A DNA stretch of 64,000 bases from NCBI GenBank assembly GCA_008694505.1, contig VZDJ01000998.1, positions 1 through 64,000 of the forward strand, read 5' to 3'. The notes below the pieces were generated by a model that did no database searches, was not told where the DNA came from, and worked only from the letters and a program-made list of their open reading frames with translations. Each line of letters begins with the position of its first letter. The stretch's first letter is position 1. A program made the translations under genes and the position numbers. Shown in pieces: positions 48,820 through 63,041 of this stretch. The DNA is from Cyanoderma ruficeps. Its lineage: Eukaryota > Chordata > Aves > Passeriformes > Timaliidae.

Positions 48820-49797
48820 CACACGATTCAGACATCGGGAAAGCCACCAGGAGGTGGGCCAAGAATAGCTTTGACAGAAGAGATCAGTCTGCCTTTTATC
48901 ACTCTGACTACAAATCTGGATGAATCTGATCCTGATGGGACTGGTATGACTGGCAAATGTGTAACAATGGATGAAGAGACAGCTGAGGTACTCAACAACA
49001 TTATTGCCTCAGTTTTCAGTGGCCATCTCTCTTCCTACACCGGTGCCACAAGCGGATGTCAAGACAGGGACTGTAGGAGCAAAGTCCTTCCCAGTGTAAT
49101 CATGGCCAGCTGGGGGAACCTGAACGTATGTTAGTTTTTGGAACCTCACATGATGTATCCTAGAAAATCCCTGAGGAAACTGGCTGATGAAGCCACCAAG
49201 CCACTCTCCATGATATTTGAAAAGTCGTGGCAGTCTGGTGGAGTTCCAGGTAACTGGAAGAAGGGAGACAATGTACCTGGTCTTTAAGATCCTGGAACCT
49301 ATTGACCTTCAGTGTGACCTTTGTTTCTGGGAATATCATGGAACAGATCCTCCTAGTAGCTGTGCTTAGGCACGTGGAGAATGGGAAGGTGATTCAATAT
49401 CACCAGCACAACTTCACCAAGGGCAAGTCCTTCCTGACTGACTCAGTGGCCTTCTGTGATGGAGTGAATAATTCAGTGGGCAAGAGAAGGGTCATGGCTC
49501 CCTAAATGCCTTTTTAGTGGGACTTTGTGGAAGGACAAGGGGTAATCGTTTTAAACTGAAATACAGTATTTTCAAACTAAACAGAGGAAGAATTTTTTTA
49601 TGATATGGCTTGTGAAGCACTGGAACAGATCACCCACGATAAATGACGTTTCCCTGTAAACATTCAAGGTCATGCTGGACAGGGCTCTGGGCAACCTGAT
49701 CTAGTGAAAGGTGTCACTGCTTATGGCAGGGGCATAGGATTAGATGGTTTTAAACATCCCTTCCAACACAAAGTATTCTAAGATTCTGTGATTCCAT
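48820..49797 (+). mobile_element. CR1 LINE with part of the reverse transcriptase region, internally deleted
   Basis: Plus-oriented copy. 48830-49500 matches the CR1 coding region before and into the reverse transcriptase (for example AAATCCCTGAGGAAACTGGC and ATCATGGAACAGATCCTCCT), with stops and frame changes. At about 49505-49515 it jumps to the 3' end region (CTGGAACAGATCACCC, then the ATTCTAAGATTCTGTGATTC terminus). This means an internal deletion of a large part of the ORF. It is not able to move. Confidence 0.85.
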
Positions 49798-52700
49798 CTG
49801 ACAACAGAGGATAAGGACAACCTTCTTCTGCTAGGTTTGCAGGAGAATTAACAACTTCATTAAATGAACCAGCAAAATTAGGAACTTCTAAGCATTTAAA
49901 GGTTATTTATGTCTGAAACAAGACCTATAAGCAGCAGGAGGAAATATACTTTTTTCTTCCCACCTGTGTTTAGATTTTCTTTGTCTTGAAGGGAGGATTA
50001 TTTTTGTCAGCATTTGTGCCATTGTCACTTCTGATCAGGACAACACAATACCCACAGGGCTTCACCACTCAGCAAATATGTTTGCTGTACTACTTCATGT
50101 TCAAAACAAGTATGTTTTTCTCTCTTTTTTTCCCTCTCTCTAGTCCTTTCTATAGTCTAACTGCTCAAAGGTTCTAGCCATTACGTTGTACATGTACATA
50201 AAAATTTACCATATCAATAATTTCTGGGAAAATACCTATTTTAATGGGATGAGAGAACCTTACCCTACTGGACTGCACTATGTATCAGTTGCCTTCTGGC
50301 TGTGAATACCATTAATGCTGCACATTTGCTGTACATGCTGTACACATCTTTCAAGTAGATGTCAGGCATCTGAGCCAGTCACTGACTCTCTTGTGAGACA
50401 GCTGCCTCATGGATGAAGGCGTTGGATGGTTGTAAAAGTTCCTAGTGGAAGTGCATTCACTTGAGTGCTTTGGACTAGTAGGGTGAAAACAAGAAAGTGT
50501 GGAAATCTCTGAGAAGTCCTTAAGTGGGCTGTTGTCCTGTTGCATCTACCCTTTTTTCAAATTGTGCCACAAGTTGTGTAAATATTCTTGGGACCTTGGG
50601 GTCAGCAACGAGAGCACATATTAGTGAGTCATGAGTGCTTAGCAGCTTTAAAAATGAAAAGCCATATGGACCAAGGAGACTGCTGCAGAGATTCAAAAAA
50701 TCCCTCTTACATGCTGGTGTTAAGGTAACTACGTAAACCAATGACCCTATAAAAAAATAGGCCTGAAATAGTAACCTCCTTCAATATAAAGTAAGCCCCA
50801 TGAAATCACTACAAATTGTTCCTCTGATCCTGACAAGAAGACTGCCAGTGCCAAGAGTACAGCTTGAATCCTTTGGTACTCCCTCATTTGATTTCATACT
50901 CACGATCTTGTGTAGGCAGCTGGGAGACATATGTGGTTCTCATCACAAAGCCAGCTCTTGTTTATGTCCATTCTTTGTAGGTGTTTTTCAATAGTCCTGC
51001 CACTATTTTGAAACTTATTTTTTTTTTAGATTTTAAGAGAAGTCACCATTTATCTTCAAGGACATTGAGCCTTTGGGGGAATTTGATAGGCAGTACCTCC
51101 TTTTAACAATCATGAGCTTCTATTACATATTTCCAAAACGACTACTCTCACATGACCACTTTCTCCTTTTCTGCCATGGTTTTGCCATTAGCTGGGGCTG
51201 AAGCTACCTACCAACAGCTGTGTCCTTGAGCAGCTACTCTAACTACCTGCACCAGCTAACTGCATGGACCAAGGCAAAAACCCAGGAGGTAATAAAAAAT
51301 GTGCAAACCTAACACACATGTTAATGACTCCTTCTTCAATTAACACAGGCCCCATTCCCTGTGACTTCACCTCTGTAGCCATAATATATTCCTATGTGTT
51401 TTGTACATATCTCAGCATTTTTAGGCCTCATAAAACAAGAAGAAGGGATGCTTCAGGATTTCACCACATACTATATGTACTAGGTGCATATGAAGAAAAT
51501 GGCCTCTCCTTTCCAGGTTTAACTTTGGAATTAATTTCCAGGCTTGTGGTCACCACAACCACTTATGGAAGGAGAAATTTGGGATGATTTTTTAACCAGG
51601 TTACTCTAAAATGGTTGAAAACCATATTAATTGTTGATTCTGTGTTGTTGCTCCTTCCTGAAACACAAATGCTGGTAGAGAATAAAAGGGGGACCAAAGA
51701 AATGTCCTGCAAGTCAGTCTGTGGAGAAGCATAGAACTCTTCAACCAAAATGAATCTCTCCTACCCACTATTTATAAAATCATGTCTTGCAATTTTCTGC
51801 CATAACTGAAAAATTCCTTTCTATTATGTTACATAAGGATGATTGAGCATGAGGAGTAGCATTTACCAGGCTTAGAAGTATATTACTGTTCCTGCGCACA
51901 TTTTCTTTCCTAAATTGCCTCTTAAACCTGACCTTAAAAGAAGAGTTACTCAAATTTCTTGTTTGATCAACTCTTAGAGCTGGCTTTTTGGCTCTTAGAG
52001 CTGATCTTTGCCTACTTTATCATCAGGCTGTTCCTGAAACTCAGCTCCCTTGGCTGCTCTTGGTGCCTTCTCTTTATGGAAGGAGTAGAAATCAGATCTT
52101 GGATCTTTTGAGTTTAATCCAAATTTGTAAGAGAGGGCAGAGTCTATGGGAAATTATCCTTCACAGACCTGTGAGCATGTCAGCTCCATGTTACAGCTAG
52201 AAGTGTTTTGGGCAGAAAGCACTTTCACATATCAAAATTGAAGATGAGTTGACTATGCTGTTTGGAAATGAATGGGTAGCACCTGTGGGATGTACGTCGG
52301 TTTGCAGGTAGACTGTGGCGGGGAGAGAAGAAATAGGTAGTGAGACAATATTACAGCAATATGCGAAAGATTCTTGGAAGAACAGATAAAAACATGTAGG
52401 GTTTTGGGCTGTCTTCTTTTAAATGGGTGCACAGGTATGATGTTAACCTAGCTGTACCCTTAAAGATACCGTGTGAAGTTGGAAAATGGACACCTGGCAC
52501 AGACTTTTCATCAACTCACTAAAAAAAAGATCACCACCCAGAGCATCATATGTTTTTTCCTCACCTTAATAATTCTGTGATTTGCGATACACTGGTATAA
52601 CCCACATACCAGTCTATTTTACCCTTAGTTCCTGAAAGCGTTATCACAGGCAGAGCTATTTACTCAAAGCTTTTTATGAGGTTAAAGCAACCCTTTAGTT

Positions 52701-55700
52701 TGCCTACCAGCAGTTCTCTTCAGTATTCAGGAGCAAGCAGAAAGATACAGTAAAAGAGATTAGACAGCCCATATGACAGTGCCTGTTTCAGTATATTTTG
52801 AATTATTAAAGAAATTTTTATTATATCTAAGGTAATCACATATGCAGAATATCAAGGTCAGTGCATGAGAATGTTAAGGAAAAAGAGTAAATGCCACAGA
52901 TAACTAATTTATCTCTCAGGAATTTTATTTCACACACTGACACATTTTCCTCTATCATCAATCCATAAGACTGAGTTCTGTGAAGTGGTTTAATTAAGCT
53001 ATCATCATGTACTTATTTATGGTGTCTCCAAATGATGTTATCAAAATACAATAGTCTTTTTTTTTCTACCTCCACTCTATAAAATATCCTAAGACCTGAA
53101 TATTTTACAAACAAATATTTTCAAGCCCATTTTATATGTTTATCTTGAAAAGCTGTCAACCTTTAATTGCCAGCAGCCAGGGAAAGCATATACTCTTGAA
53201 AAGTAACAAGTCCCTGTTACTTCTTTTCATCTGGCTATCTGATAAAATTCCTTTAAAATTAGTATTCAACACCTCAGAATCCATGCACACAGAGCTGGTA
53301 TAGTTTGTCTTTCTGACACATTTAACCCAGCAAGTGGGTTCCTTAGTATCTTATATAGAACAGCAAGATTAAAGGCAATTATTTCACTTTCTCTAAGACT
53401 TTGCACAGTAATACAAGAATCACTACTCATCCCTGCAGTAGGTCAGATCAAGCTTATTCACTTGCTGCAAGTTTGATTTTACATGAGTAGAAAGGTGATA
53501 TGAAAACCACTTGAAAAATTATATATTATTGCCCATAACTTTTATAACTGTTGTCTGTGAAAACATTAATATAATTGTATGCTCCTTTAACCAGCCCAAG
53601 ATTTTTCTTTTTCTTAATTGCCTTGGAAAAGCTGACTCTCATGGATTCTATAGTAGGAACAGTCTTTGCTAAGTGTTGACAATATGCTTAGCCTTAGTTC
53701 ATACAGAGAGATACGTGGTTAGTAGCCAAAGCAGCAGATAATAGCAGCTTCATCTTTTGAAAATTCCATTTTAGAAATTCACACCTTGCATTCAAATACT
53801 TGCTATGGTTTGCCTTGGGAATGTTAGTTTTTATCAGTACTGTGAGGCTCAGGAATTCATTCATTAGTGCTACATTCGGTCTCAGACTTGGATCTGACTG
53901 CAAAGTTTAAGAGTCAGTGTTATTAACTTCTAATGATGCCATCTCCTGGCGACTGGTGCCTGTGCTGTTGTTGTTATTGAGGAGTAGTACAGAGAAGATG
54001 GAAAATAAACAGTAAAACCAACAGGATTGATGAAACATGCTGGAGTAGGAGTGCACGCTAAGGGTTTTGCCTTGGAGTAGGGAGCCAGAGTGGGGTGGCA
54101 GATACTTTGTTAACTGTCAGAAAACAATCCATCAGTTGCTGCAGACAGGTTCATTCTTCCTGTGCACTTGTACTGTGCCCAGCACAGAAAAATCTCAGGC
54201 TCAGTCAGGGCTTGTAGGCACGCTAGAGGCTACACACTGCAAATAATATAGCTGTGTTTTAACACAATGATGTTGATTGCAATTCCTGTACATGGCTTTA
54301 ATGTCGTTGTTTACAATGAATCAGTCCACAGCTGATATATGCCTCTGAATAATGCCTCACAATCTTCTCTTGTTTTCCTCAGGATTTCTCTTTCTTCACT
54401 TGTAGAACCTCCACTTGTAGCCTGCTCCAGAACAGCCCACATTTGCTGGACACACCAACATGCATGCCACAGTGCCAGTTCATTGGCTTGCTAGACTTTT
54501 AACAAGCAGCCTTTCTGCAAGTACTAAGTCAATCTAAATTCTTAACACTGGTTTTAACACTGGCATGTTTGTCTCCGAATGGAAGCTACACTGTTGGCAT
54601 TGGGGTACTTCTGTGTAAAACAGTCACAATGGCTCTGTCAGTTCAAAAAACTTACAGGCTTGAGTATCTTCCCCTGTGATACTCTGGAGGAAAATGTTAC
54701 TTGTAATACTTGCTTTCATAATTAGCTGAATTTGCTACAATTTTCATTGTAGTGTCTATTTTTATATCTTAAATAATGCCTACTTTTTTTTCCCCTGAAA
54801 CTTCTACAAATTTCAATATGATTTACTAAGAGAAAATTACAAAATGCTATGTAATATTCCTTTAATGGTGTCACTACTGCTAAGTAAATAATGATTTTTT
54901 TCTCTTGTTCCCATGAGATTTTGTATTACTTAGATACTGTAATGGAAATTCAGAAGCAGATTTTCTGCCCATTGGCATTTAGTTTTTACATTGTCTATGC
55001 ACGTTGATATTTTCTTTTGAAACTAACTCTTACAATCTTTCTAAGTAACTAAGCTAACATTAAAACAGTGATTACATAACCAGTTTTGGCGTGTCAAACT
55101 GTGGGCTCCCCTTCACTTTTCCTGCATGTCTCTGCTACATCCCTCTGTCAGCAAAGATGGTCTGTCTGAGAATTAGGCCAACAGAATGAGAAAAGAACGT
55201 TTTGGACGAACGAGTGGACCTGACTGTGGGTGATACCAGTACAAAGAGGATAATAGACACATGCCTCTGTGGTCTTGCTGTCTACTCAAACTATTCGAGA
55301 AAGTTGCAACATTGGGTATGTATACTTGGCTCCTGGAATTCATATTTGCTACTTAGTTTTACCTGCATGGGTGGTTCCCTGTTCTTGCTGTTAGACCGGA
55401 GTTTGGCCTCCATATATTTTAGCACTGTTGAATTTTGCAGTTGTTTTTTGGTTAGCATAGCTAATAATAAGCATATCACGTGTGCTCAGATAAAAGAAGA
55501 ACATGCATAGGAATGTACCTAATTGGCTTTTGTTTCGGGTTATTGCACTGCTGGAGACATACTGCACAGCGTATCTGCACAAGTCTTTTTCTACACAGAG
55601 TGCTGGGGTATAGCCTCTGTGAAGAACAGTGGAAGGCAGAGAGACAGAGCAGGGAGCACGCTTCTGTGTTTCTTATTTCCACTAAAACTGATGTTAAAGG

Positions 55701-57427
55701 CAGTAAGAAATTTCTGGCTCTGTTACCAAAATGGATCATAAATATAATTGGCACAATTCAGCAAACCAACACCAGCCTAATGGACAGGAAAACACAGCTC
55801 AATCCATTTTAACATCACATGGGCTCCATAAGGTACCTTCAAAGCTAATTAAGGCGGACAGGCACTTTGTTTCCCAGGAGAGATTTTCTTCTTGTCCAGG
55901 AAGTAGCTTCAGTACTGGTGCTGTATTAAACAAATTTGAAGTGAGGAAACATAATGCTGGGACTGGGAGAACAAGACTGATGTGTAAGCATGGGAACTTG
56001 ACAAGTCTGATAATATTTTGTCTTTTAAAAAAAGGTTTTGGTCCAAGAAACACTCTTTAAAAGAGTTCACGTACAGAGTCAGGTGGTGAGGTTCTTTGAC
56101 ACCAATTTTTCTTTTTGATCCTGACTCTCTGCTTGTTCTGCATAAAGATGCCCTTGCAAATATTATGCTTTCAGCACTGTACCACTTCTTTATCTTTAAT
56201 AAAATTTTTTCCTGACATTCCTTTTCATTCTTTTTGAAAGGACATAATCTTGGTGATTCACAAACATGAAAATATTGTCCCCGCCAAACTTTCTAGAATT
56301 TGACGAGAGCTCTTACGTGAGCACAGGAGACAGAGTTATCTGTTTTTTTCATATATATGAGATTTATTCTTGTTTATAACCTTTTGTAATGATTTATAAA
56401 TAGGATGGATCACATGAATCTTTCTGTTTATTGGGAAGATACAAACATCGTATCATAGAGAACAGGCAAAAAGACAGGTAAGAGATGCAGAATTTTATGT
56501 GCCATGCCTACAAAGGAATTTAATGTTCAGCACTGTTCATTGTCCAGTGACAGAAAACTCTATGTGGATGCATTGAAAATGACTGTCATAGTCCTGCCAG
56601 ACCCAGTCCTTTGATTTGGAACTTCACAGGTTGTAAGTCTATTTTTGCTCACAGAAAGCCAGTGAAAGGTGACAAGCTATGCCCCAGACAGAGTGTAAAG
56701 CTCCAAGAAGTATCTCAGCTGTCAGAGAAAGAGATCTGAGTCCTCGGTACCAGCTGCAGGAGGCTCAGCTGGACAGTGCTTTTCCTTTAACTGTAATGCC
56801 AGTGCCTTTCTGGCTCTTTGCTTTTGAGACTTTACCAGTGCTTCTGTCCCTGTTGCATTTCATCCAAATGTTATCAAACAAATAATATCTGAACTGAAGC
56901 CTCACAGGCTGGATTATAAATTGTAGTTTTGTAAAGATATGGCTGGGTTGCAGCAGATGAAGACAGCTGCTAATGAAGGCTATTTCTGTGCCAGCATGTA
57001 CCTGAAGAGAAATGCTAGACCCAAGATACATAAGGCATCTGGTTTTATTCCAGTGACATATGGCAGCTTCATGACCTTATCAAGAAGTCACCCTCACAGC
57101 AGCATAAGCCAAGGGCAAGGTCAATTAGCCAAATGTGGAGGAAATTACAGGTTTTAATGTCTTCTCTGACCAAGAAGATGCTTTGCAATCCCAAGGAGTA
57201 CTCACAAAGCTGGGTAATTTTGCAGAGCGCAAGTATGCAGCTGTTGTGTTGTCATAAAGTCTCCCATGCTTGTACATGACCGTGCTATAAAAGATGAGGC
57301 AGACGGTGAATTACAGATGATGATTGCAGAGTAGCTAGATAGGCCTCAAGGAGATATACACCTATAACTCTGGACAATACTCCTAAATATATGATTTAAC
57401 TTTTCGATTCTCCTGCGCGCATACAGG
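49798..57427. other. intergenic, no gene seen
   Basis: Long stretch without supportable exons. Overlapping frames of 90-110 codons on both strands at 55202-56060 are open but show no motif. A T-run follows 51017. Confidence 0.5.
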
Positions 57428-57493
57428 AGTTGGATGTGATGATCCTTGTGGGGACCTTCCAATTTAGGATATTCTATGATTATGTGATTCTAT
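57428..57493 (+). mobile_element. CR1 LINE 3'-end fragment
   Basis: A 66-bp piece, GTTGGATGTGATGATCCTTG through to ATTCTATGATTATGTGATTC, is the last part of a CR1 including the terminal octamer-like repeats. It is a very short 5' truncation. Confidence 0.8.
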
Positions 57494-60389
57494 TCACAGG
57501 GGTGCTTGACATGTGAGCCAGCCTGCTGCTATATTATATTTCTTTTCCAATTGATGGAAGACAAAATATCAAGTTGCTGTATATTTGCTCAAATGTGTGA
57601 AATTTGTGGGTGTCATGATCCAGATGTATAGTCTAACACTTTGAAAATCAATGAAAGATGGATAGCAAAATACAACCTTAGCAATCTCAAATACACTGAC
57701 TAAAACCAAAAAGGACCCTCAAATAACTCTGGATAAACAAATGTGGGAAATTACTTCTAATTCTGTTTTGGATAGCTTCTTCTCTAGGTGAGAGAATGCT
57801 ATTGGCACCTATAGGTACCATTAACACTTCTCAGGGAAACAGAAAATTGTATCTCCTTGAGGGGAATGAAGCATCTCAAGAGATAACCATCAGATACTCG
57901 GAGAGACCCATAAGTGACACTTCCTCAGTATCTGGTACCTGAAAGTTGGCTTTTACAGGTTTATGCGTGCACCATGGTGAACTACATGGCCTTATGCAAA
58001 ATGAATCCCTTCCTTCAAATGGGCAGATTTATCATTTAAATGTTAAGGGCAGATGGCAGCATCTCCCTGCAGATCTGTGCCTAGCAGCAGAGCTGCAGCT
58101 CCAGGGCTCTTGGCCACAGAAAAGGCAGCATCTCTACCGCATTCTTCCCCAGTCTGGGCTCTTATCAGCTGTGGCATGCCCCTAGGAATGATGGAGGCTG
58201 CAATTGCAAGGGTGAAGCCATTGAGGCCAGCTGCAGGCGGCACCATTTGTTTTAGTTCTGGAGTCAACTGCAAGGAGGAGAATATCTAGGTTTCTGGGGC
58301 CCTGTGGATCATCTGATAAATACTTCTCTTTGAGGGTCTTCCCCCTGCCCAAATGTGGCTGCATATAGAAAGGGCACATGCATGAACTTGCAGCGACAGA
58401 TGTCTACTTTGCTGGGATATGCCATGTTTGACAGAGTGGTCTGTGAGTTAGCACGAGGCTGAGGAGTAAGCATTGCTGTTTGCTATAAACAAACCTTAGC
58501 AAAGTGCCTGTAATTGCACTGTTAGAAGGTTGGCCAGGCCTAGATGGTAACAGCGGAGGAAAATAATGCTTTCTTTTATCTGTTCTTGCAAACAGCTGGA
58601 GACAGATAAAAGTGGAGACAGTTTTAACCTAAGCAAAGATTGTGACTGTGTGCTTTCCTGTGTTCCTCAGTGCTTTGTTTTCCTCTCTCCAAGATACATT
58701 TTTATTTGCAAATGAGAGACTATGCATCAGACAGATTCTGCCTGCTTTTTCTTTTTCCCCTCTTGTTATTTTTCTTTAACTTAAGGAGATAAGTTTTTCT
58801 TCTAACTTGGCTTCTGTGGCTGTCTCTGCTTCAGAAGTATGTGAGGAACACAAACTGAACTTCTTTCTGCCTATGCCTCACCAACTTCCAGAGCTCTGAC
58901 ATAAAGACAAGATGATTATCATCCACAACTATCTGACACTGACGAAGTATTTTTGCCATAGTATGGTTGAGATAAAACCATCCTGACGCAGAATTTTCAG
59001 ATTTTCCAGTAACAGAATCCAATGGAATAAGATAGAGAGAAAAGGAACTGTTATCTTAAAATCAAACAAACAAAAGCCTGTTTTTTCATCCAGAGAAAAT
59101 TTTCAAATTCTGGCATTCAGAGTCAGACATAATTGTAACTACTTATGCATCTAAGTTCCCCATGCAATGCTTTGAGACTGTAGAAACAGAACAGTGCATC
59201 TAATCTGATGCCCTGTACTAAAGTTTTGGTATGACAAGGAAAACATTTCTTTACTAGACATTTCAGTTGCTCTAATTCTGCAAATCAGATCAACCCAACA
59301 ATTAATAGCCTCGTCAGGGTAACTCTTGTCCAGTTCAGTTTTTTGTGATTAAATTTGCTGTGGGTGTTATTGAAAGAGAAATACCTGTTCTGTTGGAAAA
59401 CCTGTATTAAAACACTTTTTTTCTTTTTTTAATTGCAATCTTTAATGGCTCTTTGTATTTTCTACAGGGATTAAAAAAATTATTAGTTCAGATGTATTTT
59501 TACTGTATTTTCCTTTTTTAGTTTAGTGTATCTTATGTGAATAGTGAGAAACACAAATCTGGAGTCTGGAAAGGAGTAGTCTGAATACTTGCAGTAATTA
59601 ACATGAATATGTTTTTACACGGTGACTAAAGTCTGACTCTGAGTAGTCATAGATTTAAAGGCAGGCGCTATATCATGTCATTTGCTGGTATTGCATCCTT
59701 TTCTACTTAAGAACAGGATTATCTTGATTTGCAGCACCAAATAAAAAAAAATATTTAAAAATTAAATATATTCAACTTTTAAAAGACATTAAGAATGTTC
59801 TTCATCTGTAACGTCTTTTTAGTCAATAAAATTATGAATCTGTTTCTATGCAATACTTCCACTTTAAAAGGATGAAGATACATCTTAGGTTTATCTTTGC
59901 AGTTTATTTTCAAAACAAACCTGTTTCAGCTTTATAAACTTGCATTAAAATACACTTATATGTCCAAACATTTTGTATTTTACAGCATAGATATACTAAT
60001 CTTTAAATTATATATAAATCAAGACAACTTTGCTATAGAAAAAGTTGAACAAAGTTACTCTTTGGTGTTATTTAAAAAATGAGACTCGTATTTCTAGGAT
60101 ATGAAGAAAACCCCTAAAAGACAAAACCTTCACTTATGTGTTCTTAATATGCATGATTCCTGCCAAGCAGATTGTGCATAGATACAATTTTGCTGTAATA
60201 AATAAGAATAAAAACTGAAAGACTATGTAACTTTTATAGTTCTCTATATTCAGGCTTGAAAGATATCTCCTCTTAAACCCTTCCTTATGTCAACAAATTT
60301 CTACCCTGTGCTTTTCTTAAAAGATAAAATACAATGACAAATGGTAGATATTAATTTTCAAGTTTAAATAAAATTAAACATAATTTTTT
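57494..60389. other. intergenic, downstream of the EGF-CFC gene
   Basis: No supportable gene. A somewhat GC-richer patch at 58040-58290 has open frames on both strands (minus 76 codons, plus 78 codons) without recognised domain or clear splice sites. Confidence 0.5.
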
Positions 60390-60763
60390 TCAGAAATGAA
60401 ATCAGTTTTATTTGTTAAGACTTGTACTGCATACAAAAGAAATTACTATAACTTACAATATTTCACGCATAGAATTTTGGGAGGGATGGCTTCCACTGGA
60501 AGAGTGGTATTTTGGAAATAAAGAATGGTTAGAATCAGACATTGATAGTAGTATTAATATAATAATATAATAATAAATACTTCACACTCATATAATCTGA
60601 ATTTATAATAACACAGGTACTTCAGCATTAAGTAATACATATCAATCTGCCTCCAATATGCAGGTAGAAGAGTCTTCTGTAGCTCGTAGAAGAAATGTAT
60701 GATTCATGGTGAGGGTTATATCAACCTTGAGTATTTCCCCTTGTCCAGTTTCACAGCTGCCAG
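60390..60763 (-). other. TDGF1: 3' UTR of the EGF-CFC gene
   Basis: From the stop codon the sequence runs about 350 bp to an AATAAA on the minus strand at 60407-60412, the most likely polyadenylation signal. AT-rich simple sequence (TAATAATA repeats) occurs at about 60550-60580. Confidence 0.5.
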
Positions 60764-60876
60764 CTAGCAGAACTCCAGGAGGATGGTGAGCAGGCAAGTG
60801 ACTAAAAGCACTGTTTGCTGTAATCTTAAACCATTAGAATACAGTCTGATGACTTCCTCTGTTTCCGATTTCAGGT
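60764..60876 (-). CDS. TDGF1: EGF-CFC protein, last exon (GPI-anchor signal)
   Basis: The exon follows acceptor TTTATTTCTTTTAAG and begins with two bases that complete an Asp codon with the last base of the CFC exon. After a short polar linker (LKSETEEVIRLYSNG) the chain ends in a hydrophobic run (TVLLVTCLLTILLEFC) and a TAG at 60764-60766. A terminal hydrophobic stretch with no cytoplasmic tail is the GPI-attachment signal of Cripto-type proteins. The 113-bp length and phase agree with the preceding exon. Confidence 0.85.
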
Positions 60877-62703
60877 CTTAAAAGAAATAAAATCAAGAAA
60901 ATAAAATGGTTAATGAGTAAATATGTAAATTTGAAAACATAAGGATTTTCAACATGCTTGAAAAGTCCTCTGACATCTCACAGGTACTTAAGTTAAAGGT
61001 ATTAGCTGTTAAAGCCAATCAAAGGGACTATTCTCAGGGGAGAGATGTAAATAGATGTCCCTTCAGTGATCGTTTGAGGAGCAACTGATAGCACTTATCA
61101 GCTCTTGCAGGCATTAATCTCAGAATAATCAAAAGTAAATACCAAACAAAAGCAAGAGGAAGAACTTCACAAGAGGTAAGCACTCAAGCCTGAATGTTAG
61201 ATTTTAACCCTTTCTTCAACAAGATACTTTGCTTTCAGCAAAAGCAGGGAAGTCATACCCATGTAGGTGTAAGCCACGGGAGTGCCTGCTCAAAGGATTC
61301 TCTACTGAGACCTTCATTGTCTTTCTTAAGCTGAGCTCAAGAGTAGTAAGCAGTAGACTGCTTTTACAGAGCACGGGAAGGCCCATTATGTCTTTTGCTC
61401 CTGTAATGAGGAACAATAGGACTGATTCAAAAATGAACATGTAAAGAATTCAGTGAGCAAGCTGTGATATGTGTGCCACATATATTACATATAACTGCTC
61501 AATACAGACAACTTTAAGGAAAAAGTGGTTTGGGGGTATTTTTTTTCTTTCTTTTTATTTTTTTGTCTACGGTTACAAAGACAGGAATGTCACCTTTCTA
61601 ATGTTTTGATTTGCATCTGAGTTGGAGCTACAACTCAGAAGTCCCAGCTTTAAGGCACTGCTACTCAGGTAGGAATCTGGTCAGCAAACAAGACAGAATG
61701 CTTGGGGTGCAAATTAATCTTGAAACCCTTTAGGTATGTTGTTTTTTTACCCTGATAAATAGTAATGTTGGCATAACTGAAGGAAAGCACAAGATGGGAT
61801 TGAGATATTATGGGTGGAAAGGGAAAGAGAATTTTGCACTGATTTTGCCACTGAAGAGAAAATTTGATTATTAAATCCTTTTTACTGATCTCAAGAGTAT
61901 TAAGAACAGTCTGGATCAGTCAGTTCTCCGTGGAAAATAGTACCAGTATAGCAATTCTTTAAATTGGGATGAGCGTTGATACACTGTTTTCAAAAATATT
62001 CAACCAGTTTTTCAGGGAATTTCACAGGCTGATATAGAAATACTTGACTTACAATGATATGGTGCTTTTGAGGAGAGTAGGTGGCACTACTTTCACTGAT
62101 CGGGATAACAGCTGCGTAGTTTTTTGTGTGGAGTGTGTTCAGTCTTAAATCTCATACAAGAATATTCTTAAGATTGAGATACAGATCTTAAAAAATATTC
62201 AGATTAGTTTTGTGTCATTTATATATGTATGATTATTGATGATTCTGTGTGCTGAGTAGACACACAGATTTTTTCTCTAGTGACACACCAGTTTCTATTT
62301 CTAACACACCAGTATACAGTACTGTATTTCTCTTTATCTAAGAAACATGTTTGTGTGCTTGGGTTCAGTTTAGTTGTAGAAATTGTCCTGGTTAAGTGGG
62401 AAGTCATAGATGTACATATTTTGTAGAAAAGAGAAGTATTTAACCTCTGTAATCTCCAACTAGAACGGTGGGAATTTTCCTCCTCCACAGAACTCTGAAC
62501 ATCTGAAAGTGTCTTATGTGATGTACTATACAGTGAAGAGCAGTGCTTTTTTTACTGTCTCACTAATGCATCCTCTGTGGCAAAGCAGCCCACTGTACAA
62601 GTCCGACTACTGCACACACCGCAAACTCCCAGTACCCCACCACTGCAGAAGGCAATTCTGTCACCCATGGGACAAAAATGCTTGATGTAATGTCAGTTCT
62701 TAC

Positions 62704-62813
62704 CACAGTTACTGTGCAGCGTTTCTGAGAGACAGTGCAGCGTGCCATAGCCACAGCGACAAAGCCAGCAGTCCTTCAGCACCCAGATGCCATGGGCAAT
62801 GCTGCCGCAGTTG
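62704..62813 (-). CDS. TDGF1: EGF-CFC protein, CFC-domain exon
   Basis: The 110-bp exon lies between acceptor CTTGTCGTTGGCAG and donor TGTG|GTAAGA. It encodes the CFC domain: NCGSIAHGIW, then DCWLCRCGYGTLHC and ending SNC, with six cysteines in the family spacing. The His and Trp of the HxxW motif, known in human Cripto as contacts for the activin type I receptor ALK4, are present (HGIW). The first base finishes a Ser codon split with the EGF exon and the last base starts an Asp codon. An open frame continues on either side but reads into introns. Confidence 0.9.
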
Positions 62814-62926
62814 CTGCCAACGACAAGGGAGACATTTGGTACCTCCCTGAGCCCACCACAGAAAATAACCATCCATAACACCACACCCATTTCTTCTGAT
62901 TTTAGTTTATTTTGTTTTTTTTTTAC

Positions 62927-63041
62927 CTTTTCCGCTTATCATATTCACAGTATCTGCCAGTGAAGTGCTTTGGGCAGGCACAGAAGGTCCCCAGGATACA
63001 AGTCCCTCCATTCTGGCAGCAGCGTCTGTTCAGTTTTTTAC
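62927..63041 (-). CDS. TDGF1: EGF-CFC protein, EGF-like domain exon
   Basis: EGF-CFC proteins are membrane-anchored co-receptors for Nodal, acting with activin receptors in early axis and left-right patterning. This 115-bp exon (acceptor ATTGTCTTGCAG, donor AAAAG|GTAAAA) encodes the compact EGF-like module: [27 protein letters not shown], with all six cysteines. The Thr before the third Cys (NGGTC) is the O-fucosylation position of the family. It starts with two bases of a split Ser codon and ends with two of another. The spacing to the CFC exon is only 113 bp. The name TDGF1 rests on nearness to a FAM240 gene; CFC1 is the alternative paralogue name. Confidence 0.9.

Noticed and set aside
48871..49505. 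Plus-strand frames of 67-87 codons
   Set aside because: They are pieces of a CR1 coding region with stops and an internal deletion.
55202..56060. Cluster of 60-110 codon frames on both strands
   Set aside because: No motif, no splice support, and both strands are equally open; treated as chance.
62563..62754. Minus-strand 63-codon frame starting inside the CFC exon
   Set aside because: It is an alternative frame over the CFC exon and its downstream intron; the spliced CFC reading frame explains the region.
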